Assembly: GCF_003052265.1 (NCBI RefSeq) | Contig: NZ_QANS01000003.1 | Span: 496,001-560,000, forward strand | Reading direction: 5' to 3' | Origin: Stenotrophobium rhamnosiphilum | GTDB taxonomy: Bacteria; Pseudomonadota; Gammaproteobacteria; Nevskiales; Nevskiaceae | Length of the DNA: 64,000 nt | Shown here: piece after piece, positions 56,163 to 64,000 of the stretch | Numbering within the stretch: position 1 is the first letter of the stretch | Layout: each line of letters starts with the position of its first letter | Position numbers and translations under genes: made by a program | Notes under the pieces: generated by a model | What the model was told of the DNA's origin: nothing | Database searches by the model: none | What the model saw: only the letters and a program-made list of their open reading frames with translations

Positions 56163-59051
56163 ATGACTAGCGCGGCAACAACAGGGGCACACGCTTTGCC
56201 CGGAGCTTTGACTCCGGCTCGGTGGCGGCTGCCTGCGCTTTTTGTTTTAACGCTGGCTTATGTTCTGAGTGGAAAGTTGGGATTGTTGTTGGCGATTCCA
56301 CCGGGCTACGCCACTGCGATTTTTCCTCCAGCCGGTATCGCCGCATCAGCTGTTTTGGTGGCCGGGGCCTCGACCCTTCCTTGGATTTTCGCGGGCTCTC
56401 TCATTCTGAATTTGTGGGTGGGCTTTGACGCGGCCAACCAAGCCAATGTAATCGGCATCGAAGCGGCGCTGTTGATCGCCGCGGTTTCCACGCTGCAGGC
56501 GGCAATCGGCGGCACGGTTCTGCGTCGCGCCTTGGGTTGGCCAGCGGCGATGGACCATGAAAAGCCATTGGGCCAATTCGTATTGCTCACGCCGCTGATC
56601 TGTCTGATCAGTGCGAGTGGCTCAATCTTTGGGCTTAAATCTCTCGGATTGATTTCGGAAGATTCAATCGTCTCCAGCTGGATTACCTGGTGGATCGGCG
56701 ATTCGCTTGGCGTGTTGGTAATGCTGCCGCTCTGTTTGATTTTGACTGGCGAGCCGCGTGCGTTGTGGCGCAGTCGCGCTGCTCCAGTGGGTCTGCCAAT
56801 CGTGATTGGCCTGATTCTGTTTGTCGTCATTTTTGTGCGTTTCAGCGCATGGGAGCGAGGCCAATCGTTGCTTGAATTCAACATGATTTCTCAGCAGGTT
56901 TCAGATCGCGTGCAGATGCGGCTTGAAGCGCAGGAAGTTTTGCTGGAGCAAGCAGAGGGTTTTCTCGGTGGCGATGAGCCGGTGACGCGCGAGAGTTTCA
57001 AGCGCTACATTGAGAAAACCTTGGTGCGTTACCCGATGGTCAAGGCGATGGAGTGGGTGCCGCGTGTGACGGCGGTAGAGCGCAGTGACTATGAATCTCA
57101 TCATGGCTTGGAGATTCGCGAGTTCCCGAATAACAGCCTCCGCTCCAGACGGGCACTGGATCGCGCAGTGCATTACCCCATCACTTTTATCGAGCCCCAG
57201 TTTGGCAACGAAACCGTGCTGGGGTTTGACTGGGTAACGCGCATTGGGCTGCCCGCGCTCAACGCAGCAACAAGAGCTCAGCGCGCCTTCATCACTGCGC
57301 CAATGCAACTGATACAAGACAAAGGCCGTGCAAATGCTAGTCCTGGCGTTTTGATCATCAGCCCCGTTCGCGGAGGCGCCAATGGTCCCGGATTCGTCGC
57401 GAGTGTTTTACGCGTACATGAATTCATCGAGAGCGCATTGCCAGCGGCGGCAGATCAGCTATCGCTACGCCTGATCGACACGGACGCAAAATCGTTTCTG
57501 TACGACAGCATCGGAAATGCTGAAGCCGTATTTGAAACAGAATTAAATTTTGGCGGCCGACACTATCTGTTTCAGACCATCCCGACGCCAGCCTATCTAC
57601 AGACCCACCGCGCTTGGCAAAGCTGGGGCGTTCTGGTTCTCGGATTAATCTTCATTGCGTTGCTCGCTTCAGCTTTGCTGTTGAGTACGGGTAATGCGGC
57701 GCGCACCGATGCTTTGGTCATTGCGCGAACCGCAGATCTTCGTGATGAGAAATACTTTTCCGAGACGGTGATCAACAGTCTTCCTGGCGTGTTTTACATG
57801 CTCGATGAAACTGGCGCGGTGGTTCAGTGGAATCGAACTTTCAAAAAAGTTTTTGGGAAGAACGACGAAGAGATTAGGGTCGGCGATATTCTGCAAACCA
57901 CGATGCGAGAAGATCGCAGCTTGGCCAGCGATGCCATTCGGCGTGTTTTTGTAACACGCGGATACGCCGAAACAGAATTAAGACAGCGAGTGGCCAATGG
58001 CGAAATGCGACGCTATTTGGTGAGCGGGCAATACATCGAAATTGCAGGCAAGCCTTATCTTGTAGGTACAGGCATTGATGTGACCGAACGACGCGAGATG
58101 GAGCAGGAAGTGCAACGCGGCCGCAAAGTTTTACGCACGCTGATTGACGCGGCGCCAGCGTGGATCACGATGATTGATCGTGAAGGTCGCATGGTGATCG
58201 CCAATCGTCGCTACTCAGAAACTTTTGGACTGCAGCCTGCATTCATTGAGGGGAAACACTATTCGGCGGTATTGCCGACTGAAACCAGCATCCGTTTAGA
58301 GTCTTTGTTCGACCAGTGCTTTGCTGGAAAACAAATGGAGTTCGATGACGAATGGAATGTGCGCAGACAAGCAACCATGTTTGTGCACGGCAAATGCGTG
58401 CCGATTTTCGAAGGAGATAAGGTCGTCAGTATCGTGATGGCGATTATGGATCTCACTGAAATTCAGAACGCCCAATCGCGACTGCGTAGTGCCAATGCGG
58501 AATTGGAGCGGCGCGTTGAGGAAATTCGTGCACTGCAAACGATGCTGCAAGAACAGGCGATTCGGGATCCGCTGAGTGGCCTCTACAACCGTAGATATCT
58601 CGATGAGACCTTGGAGCGCGAGCTGGCCCGAGCGCAGCGCGAAGGGTATCCCGTCAGCATTGTGATGGGTGATATCGATCACTTTAAGAAATTGAACGAT
58701 ACCTATGGGCATCAAGCAGGTGATGAAGTCATTCGCATGGCCGCGCGTTCTTTACGCGAGCAAGCGCGCACCAGTGATATTTTATGTCGCTTTGGTGGCG
58801 AGGAATTTTTGCTGGTGTTGCCCGGCATGGCGCCTAGCCATGCAATTGAGCGAGTCAATGCTTGGCGTCAGAAATTCTCTGAAGAGCGTCTCAGCTTTGG
58901 TGGGTTCAAACTATCCGCCACGATGTCATTTGGCATCTCGTCATATCCCGCACATGGCCAGACCCCCGAGCTTTTAATTTCCGCTGCGGATCAAGCACTT
59001 TATCTGGCCAAGAAAAATGGCCGTAATCGCGTTGAACATAGCCCGATTTAG
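56163..59051 (+). CDS. MASE1-CHASE-PAS-PAS-GGDEF diguanylate cyclase
   Basis: 962-aa paralogue of the preceding gene. It has the same MASE1 (about 20-230), CHASE (about 250-470), transmembrane and first PAS order, plus a second PAS (about 650-770, AAPAWITMIDREGRMVIANRR) not present in its neighbour. It ends in a GGDEF domain with GGEEF (878-882) and an RTSD inhibitory site. The coiled-coil linker LEEQ/LQEQAIRDPLSGLYNRRYLDETL is almost identical in both proteins. The 60-bp gap between them suggests co-transcription after tandem duplication. Confidence 0.92.
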   Translation: MTSAATTGAHALPGALTPARWRLPALFVLTLAYVLSGKLGLLLAIPPGYATAIFPPAGIAASAVLVAGASTLPWIFAGSLILNLWVGFDAANQANVIGIEAALLIAAVSTLQAAIGGTVLRRALGWPAAMDHEKPLGQFVLLTPLICLISASGSIFGLKSLGLISEDSIVSSWITWWIGDSLGVLVMLPLCLILTGEPRALWRSRAAPVGLPIVIGLILFVVIFVRFSAWERGQSLLEFNMISQQVSDRVQMRLEAQEVLLEQAEGFLGGDEPVTRESFKRYIEKTLVRYPMVKAMEWVPRVTAVERSDYESHHGLEIREFPNNSLRSRRALDRAVHYPITFIEPQFGNETVLGFDWVTRIGLPALNAATRAQRAFITAPMQLIQDKGRANASPGVLIISPVRGGANGPGFVASVLRVHEFIESALPAAADQLSLRLIDTDAKSFLYDSIGNAEAVFETELNFGGRHYLFQTIPTPAYLQTHRAWQSWGVLVLGLIFIALLASALLLSTGNAARTDALVIARTADLRDEKYFSETVINSLPGVFYMLDETGAVVQWNRTFKKVFGKNDEEIRVGDILQTTMREDRSLASDAIRRVFVTRGYAETELRQRVANGEMRRYLVSGQYIEIAGKPYLVGTGIDVTERREMEQEVQRGRKVLRTLIDAAPAWITMIDREGRMVIANRRYSETFGLQPAFIEGKHYSAVLPTETSIRLESLFDQCFAGKQMEFDDEWNVRRQATMFVHGKCVPIFEGDKVVSIVMAIMDLTEIQNAQSRLRSANAELERRVEEIRALQTMLQEQAIRDPLSGLYNRRYLDETLERELARAQREGYPVSIVMGDIDHFKKLNDTYGHQAGDEVIRMAARSLREQARTSDILCRFGGEEFLLVLPGMAPSHAIERVNAWRQKFSEERLSFGGFKLSATMSFGISSYPAHGQTPELLISAADQALYLAKKNGRNRVEHSPI

Positions 59052-59090
59052 GCGCTGCCTTGAGTGCTTGCGGGCGAGTATCATGCGGCC

Positions 59091-59777
59091 ATGGATAAGA
59101 CTGCAGATATCGTAAATTGGGATCAGGTCGAGTGGGTCATTCTGGATATGGATGGCACCATTCTTGACCTGTCCTACGACAATTATTTTTGGCGCCAACT
59201 CGTTCCAGAGCGTTATGCCCAAATCAATGGCATCAGCTTGGAGCAAGCACGCGCAACACTGACGCCAAAATTTATCGAAGTGCAGCACACGCTGCCTTGG
59301 TATTGCACCGATTACTGGAGCGATATCACCGGCATCAATATGGCTGAACTCAAGCGCGAAATTCGACACATGATTGGCCCGCTTGAAGGCGCGGTCGATT
59401 TTCTGCATGCGGTGCGCGCCAGTGGTCGTCAGCTATGGCTGGCCACCAATGCACATCGCGATAGTTGGTCACTCAAGCTTGAACACACCGGTCTTACGCC
59501 GCTGTTTGATCTGATCGTTAGCTCGCATCAATTCGGTGCGCCGAAAGAGGATCAAAACTTCTGGCAGCGCTTTGTCGCCCAGTATCCATTTGATCCCAAG
59601 CGCGCTTTATTTGTCGATGACAGCCTGCCGGTGTTACAAGCTGCGCACGAGTTTGGTGTGGGGCAGGTGGTAGCGATTAGTCATCCCGACACTTCGCAGC
59701 CGCCACGGACGATTGAAGGTTTTCTTGCAACGCCGCGTTTGGGCGCTTTGGCTTCGCGCTTATCAAACAAAATTTGA
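59091..59777 (+). CDS. yrfG: GMP/IMP nucleotidase YrfG-like HAD hydrolase
   Basis: HAD-superfamily phosphatase of 228 aa. Motif I VILDMDGTILDL, motif II TNAHRDS and motif IV VDDSLPVL are present. The family-specific PWYCTDYWSDITGINMAELKRE identifies the YrfG group, shown in E. coli to act on purine 5'-nucleotides. The ATG at 59091 was chosen over one nine codons upstream because homology starts at WVILDMDG soon after. It is 39 bases after the diguanylate cyclase gene. Confidence 0.9.
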   Translation: MDKTADIVNWDQVEWVILDMDGTILDLSYDNYFWRQLVPERYAQINGISLEQARATLTPKFIEVQHTLPWYCTDYWSDITGINMAELKREIRHMIGPLEGAVDFLHAVRASGRQLWLATNAHRDSWSLKLEHTGLTPLFDLIVSSHQFGAPKEDQNFWQRFVAQYPFDPKRALFVDDSLPVLQAAHEFGVGQVVAISHPDTSQPPRTIEGFLATPRLGALASRLSNKI

Positions 59778-59802
59778 GCAAAGTCTGATTCGGGAGAACG
59801 TA

Positions 59803-60156
59803 ATGATTTTTCTGACTGTAATTAGCTTGCTGGTTTCTGTTGGGCTGCTCGCATGGGTGCTAAAGCTGCGTGCACGTTTGGCGATATTGGAAAAACAATC
59901 GAGCGCTTTGGCGAGCCGGCTTGGCTCCACGCCTGTTGCGATGCGTGATACCGCGGGCAAGCCGATGCTGCTCACCATTGAGATTCTCAATCCGGTGGAG
60001 TTGGCGCGCAAAGAATCTTGGTTTGCTGGTGCGTTCGGCAGTCTCACGCCGACGCTGCTCAGACGTATTGTTTACGCGCGAACACTGACGATCATGCAGG
60101 ACCAGTTGCTGCAGTTTGATGTGAAAGCGGACGTGCAATTGTTTGGCGATGCCTAA
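59803..60156 (+). CDS. Conserved membrane-anchored protein of unknown function
   Basis: 117-aa protein with one N-terminal transmembrane helix (MIFLTVISLLVSVGLLAWVL), a short Lys/Arg/Leu helix and a conserved-looking C-terminal part containing LLTIEILNPVELARKESWFAG and VDVQLFG-like strands. The start at 59803 follows GGGAGA; a longer frame from 59713 overlaps yrfG. The next gene begins immediately after its stop codon, so the two form a pair. I do not recognise a function. Confidence 0.7.
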   Translation: MIFLTVISLLVSVGLLAWVLKLRARLAILEKQSSALASRLGSTPVAMRDTAGKPMLLTIEILNPVELARKESWFAGAFGSLTPTLLRRIVYARTLTIMQDQLLQFDVKADVQLFGDA

Positions 60157-60612
60157 ATGATCATCGCTCTGACATTGTTGGCGCTGGTGATTTCAGCGGC
60201 GCTCGTCGTGAGTCTGCAACGTCGCATGCGCGCAGCGCAGCGTCTGCAGCGACGCAATGAAGCGGCTGTGGCTGAGTTGCAGTTGGTCACGCAAATACGC
60301 GGGCAGATTAGTGCGGGGCAGTCGGTTGCAGAAAATGTTGTTGCCGGTGGAACCAACACTGTTCGCGCGGTGCACAAGGGCATTGCAAGTATTCCCTTTG
60401 GAATTCTTGAAAGTATTCCGGTCACTCGCGACACCACGCGTGTTGTTCGACTGATTCACGACGCCATTTCTGATGGTGTTTATGGCGGTATCTCAGCGAC
60501 CAACAAGGTTTTGCACCAAGTTGCGCGCAATGCGGCGAGTTCTGCATTGAAGTCGGATGGTGCAAGTGGGCCCAAAGAATTGCCCAAAGATCCGACGAAC
60601 AAGTCCAAATAG
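60157..60612 (+). CDS. Conserved membrane-anchored protein of unknown function
   Basis: 151-aa protein starting directly after the previous stop. It has an N-terminal transmembrane helix (MIIALTLLALVISAALVVSL), a basic coiled helix, then a segment that looks conserved (IPFGILESIPVTRDTTRVVRLIHD). The C-terminus is Lys/Pro/Ser-rich. Like its partner it would sit in the inner membrane with the bulk on one side. No known domain is recognised. Confidence 0.7.
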   Translation: MIIALTLLALVISAALVVSLQRRMRAAQRLQRRNEAAVAELQLVTQIRGQISAGQSVAENVVAGGTNTVRAVHKGIASIPFGILESIPVTRDTTRVVRLIHDAISDGVYGGISATNKVLHQVARNAASSALKSDGASGPKELPKDPTNKSK

Positions 60613-60638
60613 AAAAGCCCCGCATTGCGGGGCTTTTC
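60612..60638. terminator. Bidirectional Rho-independent terminator
   Basis: Perfect GAAAAGCCCCGCA/TGCGGGGCTTTTC hairpin with a one-base loop, between the convergent hypothetical gene and rpoH; it can work in both directions. Confidence 0.85.
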
Positions 60639-60652
60639 ACATCAAGCAGAAC

Positions 60653-61510
60653 TCAAGCTTCGATCTGTTTGCGTAGTTTCTTCATCGCAGCCGCTTCGAT
60701 TTGGCGAATGCGTTCGGCAGACACACCGTACTCATCAGCCAATTCCTGCAAGCCAGCCTTCTCGCCTTCACTGAGCCAGCGACGATTCAGAATGTCGCGC
60801 TCGCGATCATTAAGGGCTGCAAGGCCAGTGCGCATTTTCTCTTCACGCTCTTCCTGCCACTCGGCTTCTTCAATCGCAGCGAAGCTGTCGTTTTGCGCAG
60901 CCAAATAATCTTCTGGCACGTAGCTTTCTTCGCCATCCGCTGGCGTCGCGCTAAAGGAAACATCTTGGCCGCCCAAGCGTGATTCCATCTGCAGCACTTC
61001 TTCTGGCTTCACTTTGAGTTCAGCCGCAATGCGTTCTACTTCGGCCTGATTCATCCAGCCAAGGCGCGTCTTGCTTGAGCGCAGATTGAAGAACAGTTTG
61101 CGCTGCGCTTTAGTCGTGGCGATTTTGACGATGCGCCAGTTCTTCAGCACGTACTCATGAATTTCGGATTTAACCCAATGCACCGCGAACGAGATCAGTC
61201 GCACGCCAACACCCGGGTCGAAGCGCTTCACGGCTTTCATCAAGCCGATGTTGCCTTCCTGAATAAGGTCCGCAAGTGGCAGGCCATAGCCCATGTAACC
61301 GCGTGCAATGTGCACGACAAAGCGCAGGTTCGACAGAACCAGTTGCTGTGCGGCGGTGACATCGCCTTCGATATGTAGGCGTTCGGCCAGCAGCTTTTCA
61401 TCTTCCGCGCTTAGGAGCGGAATCTGGCCAACGGACGCGATATAGGCATCGAGGCTGCCGCTTAGCGGTGCCAGCATGCCCGGTTGCCTCAGGACAATAG
61501 CCTTACTCAT
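60653..61510 (-). CDS. rpoH: RNA polymerase heat-shock sigma factor RpoH (sigma-32)
   Basis: Sigma factor of 285 aa. Region 2 ([41 protein letters not shown]), the RpoH box ([16 protein letters not shown], which distinguishes sigma-32 from RpoD/RpoS), and region 4 with a helix-turn-helix ([27 protein letters not shown]) are complete. I prefer the ATG at 61510, preceded by GGAGAG; in-frame ATGs lie 5 and 8 codons upstream. The ftsY-ftsE-ftsX genes that usually precede rpoH are absent. Confidence 0.95.
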   Translation of the reverse strand: MSKAIVLRQPGMLAPLSGSLDAYIASVGQIPLLSAEDEKLLAERLHIEGDVTAAQQLVLSNLRFVVHIARGYMGYGLPLADLIQEGNIGLMKAVKRFDPGVGVRLISFAVHWVKSEIHEYVLKNWRIVKIATTKAQRKLFFNLRSSKTRLGWMNQAEVERIAAELKVKPEEVLQMESRLGGQDVSFSATPADGEESYVPEDYLAAQNDSFAAIEEAEWQEEREEKMRTGLAALNDRERDILNRRWLSEGEKAGLQELADEYGVSAERIRQIEAAAMKKLRKQIEA

Positions 61511-61647
61511 CTGTTTACTCTCCATTGGACTCAATATTAGCAGTCGTGGAATTGGAGTGCTAAATACCCAAAAAGTTGCGCCATAGATGAAATTGCCTTA
61601 TAAAATATAAAGTACTGATTAAATTATAAATTTTAAAGGAATGGCCC

Positions 61648-62070
61648 ATGGTAATTACCACCCGCGACCGCGTCCACGCCGGCTTTATGGTGTTCACAAC
61701 GCTGGCTACCCTGGCCTATTGGCTGGTCTATTTCATGAGCGGCGCCACCATGGTCCGCACGGACAACGTCTACACCAGCTTCGAAAATGCTTTTCCGCTG
61801 GCGGATGCTTGGATGGCCGTGGGCTATCTGCTGGCGGCGAGCTTCTTGCTGAAGGGCGACCGCCGCGCCGTGCTGTGGGGCATCTGCGCCGGCAGCGCAA
61901 TGATCTTTCTGGGTGCCATCGACATCCTGTTCAACATTGAGCAGGGACTGTTCACTCACGGCAGCGCCGAGATGGCCGCAGAAATCGCAATCAATATTTA
62001 CTGCTGGACCTTTGGCCCCTTCACGATCTGGCGCATGTGGAAGCATCCGTTGCTGCATATCAAGGGCTGA
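61648..62070 (+). CDS. Small four-helix membrane protein, hypothetical
   Basis: 140-aa hydrophobic protein with about four transmembrane helices (near residues 12-32, 55-68, 75-95 and 108-128). Conserved-looking motifs are FENAFPLADAWMAVGYL and GAIDILFNIEQGLF. I recall similar short proteins only as hypothetical. An AAAGGAATG ribosome site lies before the ATG. The divergent promoter region to rpoH (61511-61647) is AT-rich. Confidence 0.65.
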   Translation: MVITTRDRVHAGFMVFTTLATLAYWLVYFMSGATMVRTDNVYTSFENAFPLADAWMAVGYLLAASFLLKGDRRAVLWGICAGSAMIFLGAIDILFNIEQGLFTHGSAEMAAEIAINIYCWTFGPFTIWRMWKHPLLHIKG

Positions 62071-62081
62071 GCCTGCTCGCC

Positions 62082-62693
62082 TCAATCGATCTGCCTCGGG
62101 CAGCTTCGCGCCACTTGCTTGGCAATACGTCGTCCAATCTCAGCAGAGAGCATTCGCTCACGGCGGATGATCGCCACAGGCTTTGCTTGCTGAGCTGCGC
62201 GGCGTCTTCTGAACAACCACAGCGCGCACGCAGCAGTGATGATCGAAAGCTCAACCAAAGCCGTCCAGTGAAAAACAAAATTCAGCAGCCACAAACGTTG
62301 GTTATGCGGAACGCTAACCCACTTCATTAGTGTGGGATCAAATGGCCAAGCCCAGGCGATGCTGCCCCACGGCGTGTCCAGCAATAAATGCAGCAAGCCG
62401 TTAGCGGCAAACAGCAATACACCCAGTGCTGCATTGCGTTGGCCCAACACCAGACACACAAGCAAGGCGATGCTGCTGGGCAGCGCCCAAGCGAATGGAT
62501 AGTGCGTCCAATACAAATGATGGAACACAGGGTGCGGATCGAGGAATGCGTGCCAGATAAAATCCAGATCAGGCGCAATGCTGCCGAGCATTCCAAGCGC
62601 AAGATAAGGCCGCAAATTGCGTGGCGGATTTTTGCAGGACGCGAGTATCGCGTGGCTGCACAAATAGCCTGCGGGTAAATGAGCGAGGAACAT
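62082..62693 (-). CDS. YdjM-like (DUF457) membrane-bound metal-dependent hydrolase family protein
   Basis: 203-aa integral membrane protein. An N-terminal MFLAHLPAGYL and GSIAPDLDFIWHAF, then a His-containing HHLYWTHYPFAW helix and GLLHLLLDTPWGSI, fit the YdjM/DUF457 group, called metal-dependent hydrolases on weak evidence. The C-terminal 35 residues are basic and cytoplasmic. The start at 62693 is preferred to a frame reaching 62759 because homology begins at MFLAHL. It is probably transcribed after the M23 peptidase gene. Confidence 0.75.
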   Translation of the reverse strand: MFLAHLPAGYLCSHAILASCKNPPRNLRPYLALGMLGSIAPDLDFIWHAFLDPHPVFHHLYWTHYPFAWALPSSIALLVCLVLGQRNAALGVLLFAANGLLHLLLDTPWGSIAWAWPFDPTLMKWVSVPHNQRLWLLNFVFHWTALVELSIITAACALWLFRRRRAAQQAKPVAIIRRERMLSAEIGRRIAKQVARSCPRQID

Positions 62694-62715
62694 GGTGATG
62701 TTTCCTTCTAGAGAT

Positions 62716-63249
62716 TTATGTTGACGACAGCCCAACACGCAAGCGCGTGTTGGGATCAATGAAAAACATTCGATACCAGCCTTGCACTTGCGTGGTCGCT
62801 AACCAGGGCAAAGGAATGAGAGAGCGAATGGCGTAGTGCAGATGTGGTGGTTTTCCTGCTGCGTTGCCGCTGCTACCAACGCGACCGATGGGCGCGCCAA
62901 TGTGCACGAGCTTGAAGGCGCTAACGCTCGAATCGCTCAGGTGTGCGTAATAGTGCAAACGCCATTTCGGGCCTAACACCCACACCACGTTTCCGCCCAT
63001 GCCGTAGGGTCCGCTGTAGAGCACGAGGCCCTTCGTTGAAGACAAAACCGGCGTGCCGTTCTTGGCAAAAATATCGATGCCCTTGTGCACGCCTGAGCGT
63101 CCCCAGGGCGTGTACCAGAAGGACTGCGGATTCCAGTCTTTGGGCGTCGCGCCGTCAACTGGAATCACGCAGTCGTCCCGCAAGATCATGCCGATGATAA
63201 AAACCGGTACGCAAAGCGCGAACAGCCACTTCATCACTTTTCTTTTCAT
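62716..63249 (-). CDS. M23 (LytM) family metallopeptidase, membrane-anchored
   Basis: 177-aa peptidase with an N-terminal signal anchor (residues 5-24). The zinc site is complete, unlike EnvC: HKGID (H55, D59), YAHLS (H103) and HLH (136-138). It is expected to cut peptidoglycan cross-bridges or a similar peptide in the periplasm. Compact single-domain proteins of this type are common. It lies between creD and the YdjM-like gene on the same strand with short gaps. Confidence 0.85.
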   Translation of the reverse strand: MKRKVMKWLFALCVPVFIIGMILRDDCVIPVDGATPKDWNPQSFWYTPWGRSGVHKGIDIFAKNGTPVLSSTKGLVLYSGPYGMGGNVVWVLGPKWRLHYYAHLSDSSVSAFKLVHIGAPIGRVGSSGNAAGKPPHLHYAIRSLIPLPWLATTQVQGWYRMFFIDPNTRLRVGLSST

Positions 63250-63277
63250 GGCGATGGATCTCGTTCGGCAGCAGCGA

Positions 63278-64000
63278 TCAGCTTGCGTCGCTACTACGCG
63301 TCCAATCGATGCGACGCGTTAACCACATCGCGGCAGCCAGTGCTGCGAACAAAGCGAGTGAACCACCCATCAGTGCGTAGTCTTCAGCCTGCAGGATCAT
63401 GTAGAGATAGCCATACAAACCGCTCAATACACCGCCGACCAACAACGCGCGACCTGTACGTTTAAGCGCGGCGCGGCTGTAGAAAGTGACCATGCTTACG
63501 ACTGCTGCCGCACTCACGCCGAACGCTGCATTAAAACCAAAGTGTTCAGCAAAGCTGAGTTGCAACAGTGCGAACAAACATAGCGCTGCACCGATAAATC
63601 CATATTGAATCGGATGCAAGCGCACGCCAGTAAGAACTTCGGTGAGCCAGATCACCCCAAAGGTAAAGACCAATGTGAGCAAGCCGTATTTGGTGATGCG
63701 CTCGGCCATGCTGTAAGTGTCGACAGGCGATATCAGGCTCACGCCAAAGCTTTGCGTGGACTTACCCTGTATCTCATTGTTGTTGATGCTGGGGTTGATG
63801 TCGCGCCACTGCTGCGCGATGTTGCGGCCCAGATAACTCACCGACCATTCAGCGCTAAAGCCTTGCTCATTGATATCCCGTTTTACGGGGAGCCAATCGC
63901 CATTAAAGCTTGGATGCGGCCAGTTGCCTTCGAGGGTGACATGCGTTTCTTCCGCCATTGGCGCAAAGAACAAGCTATCGGAGCCGTTGACGCTGAGGCT
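63278..64000 (-). CDS. creD: Cell envelope integrity protein CreD (5' end outside window)
   Basis: C-terminal part (240 residues visible) of the inner-membrane protein CreD. The periplasmic piece (SLFFAPMAEETHVTLEGNWPHPSFNG, LPVKRDINEQGF, SYLGRNIAQQW) and at least five transmembrane helices (from GLLTLVFTFGVIWLTEVL onward, with HPIQYGFIG) match the family. The frame is open to the right edge, so the start lies beyond 64000. In other bacteria creD is controlled by the CreBC two-component system and its loss or overexpression affects envelope and beta-lactam response; no creBC is visible here. Confidence 0.88.
   Translation of the reverse strand, partial: SLSVNGSDSLFFAPMAEETHVTLEGNWPHPSFNGDWLPVKRDINEQGFSAEWSVSYLGRNIAQQWRDINPSINNNEIQGKSTQSFGVSLISPVDTYSMAERITKYGLLTLVFTFGVIWLTEVLTGVRLHPIQYGFIGAALCLFALLQLSFAEHFGFNAAFGVSAAAVVSMVTFYSRAALKRTGRALLVGGVLSGLYGYLYMILQAEDYALMGGSLALFAALAAAMWLTRRIDWTRSSDAS

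Overview
The window looks like chromosomal DNA of a gammaproteobacterium. The evidence is gene order and protein character. The envC // yibN-grxC-secB-gpsA order followed by trmL resembles the Escherichia coli arrangement with cysE absent. The rsmG-parA-(insert)-parB-atpIBEFHAGDC-glmU-glmS run is typical of this class, and AtpD reads almost like the enterobacterial protein. I cannot assign a genus. No rRNA, tRNA, CRISPR array, transposase gene or prophage gene was recognised. The mobile-looking DNA is all short palindromic repeats between genes.

Layout. 1-11 kb: an amidohydrolase, the cell-envelope pair ctpA and envC, then divergently yibN-grxC-secB-gpsA, a 760-bp block of nested inverted repeats, trmL, a small exported protein and a periplasmic M16 peptidase. 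11-16.6 kb: a tightly overlapping ampD-ampE-btuF-HI0933 operon, facing an unusual PTS EIIC-EAL fusion protein. 16.9-28.2 kb: an acyl-CoA dehydrogenase, a cobalamin adenosyltransferase, btuB behind a cobalamin riboswitch, an inositol-phosphatase-family enzyme, a CDF metal exporter, an Abi-alpha-like protein, a DUF445 membrane protein, the iron-storage pair bfr/bfd (bfd with a Fur-box-like site) and a coniferyl-type aldehyde dehydrogenase. 28.5-43.5 kb: housekeeping core with rsmG, parA, a DJ-1/PfpI gene lodged between parA and parB, parB, an SDR, the full F1Fo ATP synthase operon, glmU and glmS. 43.5-51.4 kb: an SH3 lipoprotein, an AEC transporter, a flavin monooxygenase, rimO, a DUF1993 protein, rluF and rmuC. 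51.5-59.1 kb: a cyclic-di-GMP cluster of one PAS-GGDEF-EAL protein and two tandem paralogous MASE1-CHASE-PAS-GGDEF proteins. 59.1-64 kb: yrfG, two small conserved membrane-anchored proteins, rpoH, a small membrane protein, a YdjM-like protein, an M23 peptidase and creD, which runs off the right edge.

How the genes work together. Cobalamin functions (BtuB uptake, BtuF capture, adenosylation) are spread over 9 kb in three transcription units. Peptidoglycan metabolism and recycling recur (EnvC, CtpA, AmpD/AmpE, GlmU/GlmS, M23). Four proteins make or degrade cyclic-di-GMP.

The most interesting non-coding signal is a family of about 50-bp elements present in five copies. Four copies start directly at the T-tract of a Rho-independent terminator. 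Each copy can fold into a small hairpin plus a second, two-part hairpin, and the paired bases change together between copies. I do not recognise it as a named family. Two other dispersed palindrome families (61 bp and 71 bp, two copies each) and the large nested palindrome at 6.5-7.2 kb are also described.
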